Positions 6,057 through 13,096 of a stretch of DNA of 18,165 bases are shown piece by piece; positions within the stretch are counted from its first letter, which is position 1; each line of letters begins with the position of its first letter. A model generated the notes under the pieces. That model ran no database searches. It was not told the origin of the DNA and worked only from the letters and a program-made list of their open reading frames with translations. The DNA is from DATBGO01 sp050011895 (lineage in GTDB: Bacteria > Actinomycetota > Actinomycetes > Streptosporangiales > Streptosporangiaceae), in the NCBI GenBank assembly GCA_050011895.1, contig JBEKIF010000071.1, positions 1 through 18,165 of the forward strand. The letters run 5' to 3'. A program made the translations under genes and the position numbers.

Positions 6057-8536
6057 TCATTCTGCTCGTAGCAGCGAGGCGGGCGGGGTCCTGGCCGCGA
6101 GACGCCCGGGAACAGCGGCGACGATGTTGGCGAGCAGGAGCGCCCCGAAGGCGAGGAAAACGGTCGCCGCCGCCGGGACGGCCGGTGCCGGCACAGCGTG
6201 GATTTCGTGGGCGAACGCATTCCACAGAAGGCGCCCGACGGCGATCCCGATGATGATGCCCGCGACGGTGCCGATGAAGACGGCGACGCTCGATTGCCAG
6301 GCGACGGTGGCAGCGAGCTGGCGCCTTGTGAAGCCGAGCGTCTTCAGCAATGCCAGGTCGCGCCGCCGGCGCCGGACCGAGGCCGTCAGGGTGAGGCCCA
6401 GCGCTATCACGGCGCCTGCCCCCAGGGCAGCGCCCAGCACTGCCGGGGTACTTGCCATGGAGCGGTAGTTGACGATATCCGCCGGGCGCTGCGCCGGCAG
6501 TACTGACAGGGGGGGGCGGCATTGGGATCCGAATCCAGGGCGGCGTCGATCTGGTGCAGTGACCGCAGCGCCGCCGCCGGATCGGCTCCGGCCCGGAGCC
6601 GGACGAAGATCGCGTTTGGCCCAGGCGCCCCGTTCGTGGGGTTGCGAATGTCAGCCGGGATGAGCAAGTCAGAGACCAAGGCGCCGGTCCCCATAGACAG
6701 GTGCAAGCCCAGACCAGGCCCGACGGCGGGCATAGTCGCTGTTCCCACGATCCGCAGGGGAGTTCGCCTGGAGATCGAGCCGTAGTTTGCTTCCACCGTG
6801 TCACCAACGCGCTTGTGCAACTCGGCCAGCGTGGCGGCACCAAGAACGATCTGATTGCGAGCCTGCAACGTGTGCCCGGACAAGATGGGAGGCCCGACTG
6901 GCGCGTCCGGTGTCCCGCCGATGATCGGGATCGTGAGGCCGCCGACTCGCAAGGAGTCGAAGTACACGCCCGTCCACGCAGCGACGTCCCGATCGCGCCC
7001 GAGGAGCTGCGCCGCTTCATGCCCGGGGATGTACCCTCCACCCTCGGGCGTTTCCAGCTCGTAGCTCCAGTTCCACCCGTAGAGGGGCGGATGCGAGATG
7101 AGCGTGCTCAGGCTGGCGCCGAACGTCAGTGCGCCCGTCACTACGCTGACGGCCACTGCAGCTCCCACGATGGCCGACCGCATCGGCGCCCCGTCCTGAC
7201 GCCGGCTGGACTCCAGAGCGAACCTGACTCCTGTCAGCGCTGATACCGGCAGCCCTGAAGCGACGCCAGCGCGCTCAAGACGCGAACTCCGGTTCACCCG
7301 CTCGCTCCGCCGAGAGACCCGGTGCGGTGCCTGCTCGTAGGCGAAGAGCACAGCGACGGCGCTCAGGACCAGCGCGAGCCCCAGGGCGCCGAAGCCGAGA
7401 ACAGTCCAGTCGAAGGCAACTCCCAGGCCGGGATACACCGGCCGCACCGGGCCGATCGGGCCGAGCGGAGACAGGCCCACCGCCACGGCGGCGGCCAGGA
7501 GCGACCCGAGGACCACCGCTGCCAGGACGCCGGCCAGACCGTCGCTCACCGTCATGGCCGGGCCGGCCCCAAGAGCCCGCAGGGTGCTCAGTTCGGCGGC
7601 ACCACGGCGCAGCTGCCGGCCGATGGCCTGGCCGGCGATGAGCACGGCGGCGAGCGCGGCTATCCCCCCGAACACGCCCAGAGCGACGGACTCGGGCTGG
7701 ATGGCTTGCTGGGCCTCCGCCTCGGTGACGGAGGTGACGCTGACATAGAAGCCGGCGCTGGCGGGAAGGAGCCGCTCGACCTCCGTTTCTACCGTGCTGA
7801 CCTGGCTGCTGCCCCCGTCGAGCTGAAGCCCGAATTCCGCATCGCCCGCACCGCAGCATGACGCGGTCCGTGCGGCGAGCGCGGGGGTCAAGATCACCAG
7901 GGCCGAGATCGACCGCTCCGCGTCATCCTGGACCACGCCACCGTTCAGCACCACTATCCCGACTACCGTGATGCCGATCCGGGCGTGCGGCCGGACTGCC
8001 GCCGTGCCGAATCCCGGAGAACTCATCTGCGCAGTGGTGTAGAACCCGACCGGAACCGTTTCGCCCACGTGCAGGCTGAGGAGGCGCGCCGCCTCCTCGG
8101 TCACGACGGCCTGGTCGGCCCGGCTGGGATTGGCCATCCGGCCTTCGGCAACGGTGACGCGGTCCTGGGTGAAGAAAAGCCCATTGACGCTGCCGACCCA
8201 GTACGCCGGAACGGCGGCCGTGCCCTGGCTGAGCGGTGCCCCATTCGGCCCCAGCCGGGAAGCGTTGAGATCGTCAGCGCTTTCCACCCGTCTTACATGC
8301 GCCAACCGAGCGAACACCTGCACCGGGACGGGCCTGGCGAGCACGCTCAGGTCAGACGGGTCGGTGCTGGCCAAGAAGGTGGGAAAGGAAGCCTGCGTCC
8401 GCCGGGCGGCCGCCACAGCTCCCATGGCCAAGCCACCTACCAGGCCGATCAGCAGGACCACCGCCAGATAACCGCCCCAGCGACGGCCGAGCGTGCCCTG
8501 GAACCGGTACCAGGCAACGCGAAGGACTCTGCTCAC
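6057..8536 (-). pseudogene. FtsX/MacB-like ABC transporter permease, frameshifted
   Basis: The product would be about 826 residues. The N-terminus reads SRVLRVAWYRF, then RRWGGYLAVVLLIGLVGGLA (TM1) and AARRTQ, the usual opening of large actinobacterial FtsX-type permeases. A periplasmic domain follows, then a first FtsX block (FGGIAALAAVLIAGQAIGRQ, then ELSTLRALGA), a second outside domain, and a C-terminal FtsX block (LALLKTLGFTRRQLAATVAW, ending TPPASLLRAE). The last about 150 residues are in another frame. The shift maps to a run of eight G (eight C on the coding strand) at 6509-6516, and nine would restore one continuous frame. It is either a real inactivation, phase variation or a sequencing error. 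No ATPase gene is adjacent, which is unusual for this family. The start GTG 8536 is family-consistent, but the frame is open upstream to 8635. Confidence 0.8.
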
Positions 8537-8537
8537 G

Positions 8538-8584
8538 TCACCAAGAACCCCCCAAAGCCGCTTCCACAGGCGTGCTCCTAGGAG
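8538..8584 (-). promoter_or_regulatory. Translation-start region of the permease with possible 9-codon leader
   Basis: On the minus strand AGGAG (8579-8575) lies seven bases before GTG 8567. That GTG opens a 9-codon frame (MEAALGGSW) ending in TGA one base before the permease GTG 8536. The same AGGAG is half of the perfect palindrome CTCCTAGGAG (8575-8584), so the site could be sequestered in a hairpin. It may be a leader peptide with coupled translation. Alternatively the good Shine-Dalgarno belongs to an in-frame rare CTG start at 8569. Confidence 0.3.
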
Positions 8585-8795
8585 TCTCCTTTCTCCGGCG
8601 GAAAAACGTCGAGGTGGGTAACCACACCCGCGCACCTCGCAGCAGCACCCCTTCAGACCACGGGAAGCGCCAGCGTAGGCGCAAGCCAGCGACGCAGTCC
8701 GCCCGCCGATGAACGAAATCCCCGGTTGCCGTCTACTTCGCGGTCGGAGCTCACACAGAGAATCGGCCCCTGCCTCGCCACGCTGCCTGCGGCCG

Positions 8796-9254
8796 CTACC
8801 GGGACGGCAGGTCCAGGCCGGCCGCCTTGGCGCCAGCCTCGGCCAGCGCCGCCGCCATCATGTCCGCGGCCCGCCCGGCCGCGGACAGCGCCTCGGACAC
8901 CTCAACCAGCACGCCATCGGGGTCGCCGCCAGTGCCGCGCGAGATCTGGCCGTCCTCACGCTGCGCGACCAGGAACCGGGCGAGCTGCTCGCACAGCTGG
9001 GGCAGCTGGTGGCCCATCAGCGCCAGCCGGCCGACGACCTCGCGGGCCTCGCCCGGACCGGCCAGTTCCCCGGCATCGGCCATGAGCTGGTTCAGCGCCC
9101 GGACAGCCTCCACCGCCTGCGTGGCGACCTCCCCGATCGTCATCGTGGCGGCCAGCTCGTTCACATACCCCGCTGCAGGGTCCGGCCGGGACCGGGCCAG
9201 CGCGGCAGCTTCGGTGTCATCGCCGGAGCCGTATGGCTGAACTTTCCTGGGCAT
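8796..9254 (-). CDS. Hypothetical helical protein, plasmid/integrative-element type
   Basis: The protein is 152 residues from ATG 9254, set by GGAG with four to five bases spacing. It starts MPRKVQPYGSGDD and is almost entirely helical, with no Cys-rich or membrane segment. Positions 25-45 read PAAGYVNELAATMTIGEVAT, and 112-152 are Ala-rich helix (LSAAGRAADMMAAALAEAG). From memory, proteins with this MPRK...YINELA...IG-VAT pattern are frequent, uncharacterised cargo of Streptomyces plasmids and integrative elements. This is recognition, not a search result. The frame is open upstream to 9452, but that part is Arg/Gly-rich and has no initiation site. Function is unknown. The neighbouring relic at 9740-10012 supports an origin in a decaying mobile region. 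Confidence 0.65.
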   Translation of the reverse strand: MPRKVQPYGSGDDTEAAALARSRPDPAAGYVNELAATMTIGEVATQAVEAVRALNQLMADAGELAGPGEAREVVGRLALMGHQLPQLCEQLARFLVAQREDGQISRGTGGDPDGVLVEVSEALSAAGRAADMMAAALAEAGAKAAGLDLPSR

Positions 9255-9423
9255 CTTTCTCCACGGTCCATCCACGGTCGAAGGCGCGGGCCCACGACAA
9301 CGCCCGCCTGCACGATGCGCATCCCTGCACGTGCTGCCGCGGCGCGGACGCGCTCGCCGCGGCGGCCCGGGAACCCATGCTGCAACCCGGTCGCCGCAGC
9401 GCGTATCTCCCCTGGCAAGACAC
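9217..9423 (-). CDS. Possible small Cys-containing ORF upstream of the helical protein
   Basis: This is a 68-codon frame from GTG 9423 that overlaps the start of the 152-residue protein by 38 bases. It has high G/C in third positions and an interior QGCASCRRALSWARAFDRGW that could be a small Cys motif. The initiation site is weak (AGGTGC directly before GTG), and an internal ATG at 9378 is an alternative. I do not recognise it, and it may be a chance frame in GC-rich DNA. Confidence 0.2.
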   Translation of the reverse strand: MSCQGRYALRRPGCSMGSRAAAASASAPRQHVQGCASCRRALSWARAFDRGWTVEKDAQESSAIRLRR

Positions 9424-9454
9424 GCACCTGCGGGCTCGCAGCTAACCAACATGT

Positions 9455-9739
9455 CTTATTGATCTTGTTTTCGGGGTTTCTGGCCGCTGCGGGGATGCAG
9501 GCGTGACGCGGGTGACAGCCCAATATCCCAGGTGGTTCCTCATCTCAAAGGCTACGCCTGGTCTTGCTTTCATGTATGCCGGGACCCGGCACTGTCCTGG
9601 TCGCTCCTTCCCGCGCAGATCGCACCATTCTGGGCGATGCTGACGGCGCTCTCGGTGGCGCTTGGACCACACCTTGAGCACGGGCCGCGTGGTTCTCCGC
9701 TGCTACCGGGCGCGGGGCCGTTGAGCGCAGTGCTGCGAT
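9455..9739. other. Stretch without a supported gene
   Basis: No frame here shows recognisable protein sequence or a start with a good ribosome binding site. The base composition is more mixed than in the coding regions. It separates the helical protein from the radical SAM relic and is probably degraded DNA. Confidence 0.45.
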
Positions 9740-10012
9740 GGCGATCAGCTCGCCCCGGCGGCCTCCGGCCAGGAACCGCCGCCGTGGCTGATCGAAACGG
9801 CCGGGCGCGCCTGGCCCGGCCTAGACATCACCGGACCGCCCTTAGCCAGAACATCCTGGTCAGGCCCAGGACGTTGGACGGCTTCGCCCGCGGCCTCGTA
9901 TGAGCTGAACCTCGGCTGCAACTGCGACTGCCCGGTGCTACCTCGGGTCAAAAGTTCAGCGGGAAGACTGCCACATGGGGCCGCCGGAGCGGCTGGGCGG
10001 AGGGCGCCGCAG
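9740..10012 (+). pseudogene. Decayed N-terminus of a radical SAM protein
   Basis: Pieces of one protein appear in alternating frames. First comes PPPWLIETAGRAWPGLDITG then PPLART (frame of 9785). Then RPRTLDGFARGLV is in the next frame and ends at TGA 9901. Then SYELNLGCNCDC is back in the first frame (9896 onward), and YLG...PERL follows in the third. I know the combined text, LDGFA-GLVYELNLGCNYDCEHCYLG, as the radical SAM CxxxCxxC cluster region of an uncharacterised actinobacterial family. At least three frame changes are needed and the third cluster Cys is lost in the continuous frame, so the gene is dead. Nothing of the barrel beyond the cluster remains, because the response regulator gene starts on the other strand immediately after. 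Confidence 0.5.
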
Positions 10013-10013
10013 A

Positions 10014-10703
10014 TCACCGCGTCGGGTCACGGGAGCCGGGCCTGACCAGGCCGGATTCGTAGGCGAGGACCACCGCCTGGGCGCGATCGCGCAGCGCGAG
10101 CTTGTGCAGGACCCGGCTGACGTGCGTCTTGACGGTCTCTTCGGTGATCACCAGGCGGCCCGCGATCTCGGGGTTCGACAGCCCCTCGGCTAGCAGCCTG
10201 AGCACCTCGGTCTCGCGCGGAGTCAGCTCGGCCAGCGCCGCCGGCGGAGCGGGCGCAGCCGGCCGGAGCCGGGCGAACTCGCTGATCAGCCGCCGGGTGA
10301 CGGTCGGGGCCAGCAGGGCCTCGCCGGCCGCGACGACCCGCACGGCGTCGAAGAGCCGCTCGGCCGTCACGTCCTTGAGCAGGAATCCGCTGGCGCCGGC
10401 GCGGAGCGCGTCGTAGACGTACTCGTCCAGGTCGAAGGTCGTGAGAATGATGACGCGCGGCCCGGCGGCGCCGCAGGTCAGCTGCCTGGTCGCCTCGATG
10501 CCGTCAGTGCCGGGCATCCTGATATCCATGAGGATGACATCCGGGCGCAGCTCGCGGCTGATCTGCACCGCCTGGCCACCGTCCGACGCGGTGCCAAGCA
10601 CGGTGAAGTCCGGCTGAGTATCCAGCAGCGCGGCGAAGCCAGCGCGGACCACTTCATGGTCGTCGGCCACCACGATCTTGACGGACGGAACGGGCCCGGT
10701 CAC
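10014..10703 (-). CDS. NarL/LuxR-family response regulator
   Basis: The protein is 229 residues. The receiver domain (7-125) has the acidic pair D14/D15, phospho-acceptor D60 in VILMDIRMPG, T88 and K110. The DNA-binding LuxR-type helix-turn-helix spans about 158-222, with LTPRETEVLRLLAEGLSN and ITEETVKTHVSRVLHKL. Its GTG start overlaps the stop of the histidine kinase gene (GTGA, 10703-10700), with GAGG upstream, so the two are translationally coupled and form a cognate pair. It probably acts as a phosphorylation-dependent dimer on DNA. The likeliest target is the divergent exporter operon, whose promoter region carries repeats (12031-12097). All key residues are present. There is no doubt about the family, and the target is inference. 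Confidence 0.93.
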   Translation of the reverse strand: MTGPVPSVKIVVADDHEVVRAGFAALLDTQPDFTVLGTASDGGQAVQISRELRPDVILMDIRMPGTDGIEATRQLTCGAAGPRVIILTTFDLDEYVYDALRAGASGFLLKDVTAERLFDAVRVVAAGEALLAPTVTRRLISEFARLRPAAPAPPAALAELTPRETEVLRLLAEGLSNPEIAGRLVITEETVKTHVSRVLHKLALRDRAQAVVLAYESGLVRPGSRDPTR

Positions 10704-12004
10704 CGCCCGGCCTCGGCCTTCGGCGGCAGCGTGGCCTGGACCAGGAAGCCCCCGCCGGGAGCCGCGCCCGCGCGGAACTCGCCGCCCACGGCGGCGGCTC
10801 GTTCCCGCATGCCGAGCAGGCCGTGCCCTGCTGCGTTCGGCCGGCTCGGCTCGGCGGCCGGGCCGGGCCCGTTGTCGCGGATCCGGACGTGCAGGGCGTC
10901 GTTGGCGAAGTGCAGCTCCACATCGACCGCCGCGCCTGGCGCATGACGGCGGGCGTTGGTCAGCGCCTCCTGCACGATGCGGTAGGCAGCCAGCTCGACG
11001 CCGGGATCCAGGGTCGTCAGCCAGCCGCTGACGATGAGCCTGGCTCCGATTCCCGATACGTCCCTGACCTCGTCGAGGAGCTCGTTGAGCTGGGCGAGCC
11101 CCGGCTGGGGCTGGCGGTCAGCGGTCTCGGCGCCGCTGTCCTCGCGCAGCACCCCGAGCAGCCTTCGCATTTCGGTCAGCGCGGACCTGGCCGTGTCGCC
11201 GATCGCGTGTAGCTGCTGCGCTCCCGCCGCCGGCATCCCAGGGGTGGCGAGCCTGGCCGTCTCGGCTTGCACCGCGATCATGGAGACATGGTGCGCGACC
11301 ACATCGTGCAGTTCGCGGGAGATGCGGGCCCGTTCCCCGCGGGCGGTGTTCTCGAGCAGGGTGCCGGCGAAGGCCTCCGAGGTGGCGGTCTGCTGCACCG
11401 CCAGGCTGCGGGACTGCAGCGCTGCCCCGGCGCAGGCGGCCAGCGGGCCAAGGCTGGCCGCCAGGATGGCAGGCACGGTCCCTCCCGGCGCCGGCCCGGT
11501 GCCGTGACCCGCCGCAGTGACCAGGGCGAGGACGAGGAACGGGAGGGTGAGCCCGGCGGCCAGCAGCTGCGGCCCGCGGCGACCGAGCCGGTACAAGACG
11601 ATGACCTGGGCGGCCAGGCCGGCGATCGTGAGCAGCCCGAAGATACCGAGTGACAGCAGGTTGGCCGCGCAGATCGCGGCGGCGGCGGCCGCAGGCCGTT
11701 CCCAGAAGAAACCGAGCGGCAGGGTGGCGGCCAGGCTCGGGAACAGGACCACTAGGAAGGCCTTCAGCCAGCCGGAGGCAGCCAGGGTCGCAAGCGGGCC
11801 GCCCGGACTGCCCGGGCTCTGGCTCATCGCGACCGCGAGAATCTGGCCGACGGCGAGCACCGCGAGCAGCACTGCGACCACCATGGGCGCACGGCGATCG
11901 GCGGCGGCCCGCCGCAGCATGGCCACCCGGCGATCGGCGGCGAAGTGCCGTGCCGTGGCGGCGAGGCTGTCGCCGCAGCGTGCTATGCGGCCCACGGTTG
12001 CCAT
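10700..12004 (-). CDS. Two-component sensor histidine kinase (HPK7/NarX type)
   Basis: The protein is 434 residues. The N-terminal third has about five or six hydrophobic membrane segments (about 41-60, 82-100, 106-127, 128-140, 150-165, 178-195) with only short loops, so it senses within or at the membrane. The dimerisation/phospho-acceptor domain has ARISRELHDVVAHHVSMIAV with H233. The ATPase domain has EALTNARRHA (N350), RDNGPGP (376-382) and GHGLLGMRERAAAVGG (393-408). This intramembrane-sensing arrangement is typical of kinases that control ABC exporters or envelope-stress genes. The start at ATG 12004 has a weak ribosome binding site, and a start some codons downstream is possible. It is followed by the response regulator with a four-base overlap and is divergent from the ABC operon. 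Confidence 0.92.
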   Translation of the reverse strand: MATVGRIARCGDSLAATARHFAADRRVAMLRRAAADRRAPMVVAVLLAVLAVGQILAVAMSQSPGSPGGPLATLAASGWLKAFLVVLFPSLAATLPLGFFWERPAAAAAAICAANLLSLGIFGLLTIAGLAAQVIVLYRLGRRGPQLLAAGLTLPFLVLALVTAAGHGTGPAPGGTVPAILAASLGPLAACAGAALQSRSLAVQQTATSEAFAGTLLENTARGERARISRELHDVVAHHVSMIAVQAETARLATPGMPAAGAQQLHAIGDTARSALTEMRRLLGVLREDSGAETADRQPQPGLAQLNELLDEVRDVSGIGARLIVSGWLTTLDPGVELAAYRIVQEALTNARRHAPGAAVDVELHFANDALHVRIRDNGPGPAAEPSRPNAAGHGLLGMRERAAAVGGEFRAGAAPGGGFLVQATLPPKAEAGR

Positions 12005-12030
12005 TGTCGCCGCACCGGGCCGGTCCGGGC

Positions 12031-12097
12031 GTCCCCTTGGACGGGCATCCTGGCGTCCCCCGCGCGGGGGATGCGGGCCTGGTCACGTCCCCCGCGC
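12031..12097. promoter_or_regulatory. Palindrome and GTCCCC repeats between the two-component and ABC operons
   Basis: The divergent gap holds a perfect 16-base palindrome, TCCCCCGCGCGGGGGA (12056-12071). The 11-mer GTCCCCCGCGC occurs at 12055-12065 and again at 12087-12097, 32 bases (about three helical turns) apart. A shorter GTCCCC lies at 12031-12036. Repeats in this position are good candidates for response-regulator binding sites controlling both operons. The palindrome could also simply be a strong hairpin in the kinase leader. Confidence 0.4.
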
Positions 12098-12150
12098 CAG
12101 CGACGCCAAAGACGGCTCCGCGGCGGGATGCCTGCGGCCAGCGACAGCCC

Positions 12151-12156
12151 TAGCGT
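12151..12156 (+). promoter_or_regulatory. Probable -10 element of a leaderless ABC-operon transcript
   Basis: TAGCGT fits the actinobacterial -10 consensus TANNNT and ends seven bases before ATG 12164. Transcription would therefore begin at or next to the start codon. This agrees with the absence of a ribosome binding site before the ATG. No convincing -35 is seen, as expected if an activator binds upstream. Confidence 0.45.
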
Positions 12157-12163
12157 TGCTGGC

Positions 12164-13096
12164 ATGGAAGCAACGATCGAAGTCACCGGCCTGCGCAAGC
12201 GGTTCGGCCCCACGCTCGCGCTGGATGGCATGTCGTTCATGGTCGGGCCAGGCCAGGTCACCGGGTTCGTGGGACCGAACGGCGGCGGGAAGTCCACCAC
12301 CATGCGGGTCATCCTCGGCCTGGATGCGCCTGACCAGGGCAGCGCGCTGATCAGCGGCCAGCCCTACCCCAGGCTGCGGCGCCCGCTCAGCCAGATCGGC
12401 GCGATGCTGGACGCCGCCGCCCTGCAGCCGGGCCGCACCGCCCGCAACCACCTGCTGTGGCTGGCTCACTCCCAGGGTCTTTCCGGCCGGCGGGTCGACG
12501 AGGTGATCGAGCGGGCCGGCCTGACCTCGGCAGCCCGGCGCAAGGCCGGCGGCTTCTCCCTGGGCATGCGCCAGCGCCTGGGCATTGCGGCGGCCATGCT
12601 GGGGGACCCGCCCGTGCTGATGTTCGACGAGCCGTTCAACGGCATGGATCCCGAGGGCATTGTCTGGATGCGCGGGTACCTGCGGTCGCTGGCCGCCGAG
12701 GGCCGGGCGGTGCTGGTGTCCAGTCACCTGATGAGCGAGCTGGAGGACTCCGCCGATCATCTGGTCGTCATCGGCCGCGGCAAGGTCATCGCCGACACCA
12801 GCGTGGCCGAGCTGATCGCGGCCGCGTCCGGCGACCGGGTGACGCTGCGGACCAGCGCGCGGTCGGAGGCGATGACAGTGCTGGCGCACGCCGGCGCCAC
12901 CGTGGCCGCCACCGGCCGCGACACGCTGGCGGTGTCCGGCCTGGCATCCGAGCAAGTCGTCGCGCGGCTGGGCGAGGCCGGGGTCGGGTTCTCGGAGATC
13001 TCCGCGCACCGGGCCACGCTGGAGGAGGCCTACATGGAGCTGACGAGGGACGCGGTCGAGTTCCGCGCGCAGTCCGCAGAGGAGACAGTCCGATGA
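12164..13096 (+). CDS. ABC-2 exporter ATP-binding protein
   Basis: The protein is 310 residues. It has Walker A GPNGGGKST (37-45, with Gly in place of the usual Ala), Q-loop Q77 in SQIGAMLD, signature FSLGMRQRL (131-139), Walker B VLMFDEP (151-157) with E156, D-loop NGMD and switch H188 in SSHLMSELE. The C-terminal about 90 residues form the regulatory extension common in the CcmA/DrrA-like subfamily. It drives export through the two permeases downstream. The stop overlaps the start of the first permease (ATGA, 13093-13096). The start is ATG 12164. The frame is open to 11945, but that part overlaps the kinase and reads as Arg-rich noise. Expression is probably from the leaderless promoter at 12151. 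The substrate is unknown and may be an antibiotic or a lipid. Confidence 0.94.
   Translation: MEATIEVTGLRKRFGPTLALDGMSFMVGPGQVTGFVGPNGGGKSTTMRVILGLDAPDQGSALISGQPYPRLRRPLSQIGAMLDAAALQPGRTARNHLLWLAHSQGLSGRRVDEVIERAGLTSAARRKAGGFSLGMRQRLGIAAAMLGDPPVLMFDEPFNGMDPEGIVWMRGYLRSLAAEGRAVLVSSHLMSELEDSADHLVVIGRGKVIADTSVAELIAAASGDRVTLRTSARSEAMTVLAHAGATVAATGRDTLAVSGLASEQVVARLGEAGVGFSEISAHRATLEEAYMELTRDAVEFRAQSAEETVR

Noticed and set aside
6046..7041. 331-codon minus-strand frame in the permease region
   Set aside because: It overlaps both halves of the FtsX gene in a third frame, and its sequence is Arg/Ser/Pro-rich noise. The other two frames carry the conserved permease motifs.
8575..8584. CTCCTAGGAG as a possible transposon end or recombination site
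   Set aside because: It is only 10 bases, has no partner copy nearby, and is fully explained by a Shine-Dalgarno next to its complement.
11118..12086. 322-codon minus-strand frame over the kinase gene
   Set aside because: It is a shifted frame of the histidine kinase with no domain content and is Arg/Gly-rich.
12083..13009. 308-codon minus-strand frame opposite the ABC ATPase
   Set aside because: It is antisense to an ATPase with all motifs intact and is His/Gln/Gly-rich noise.
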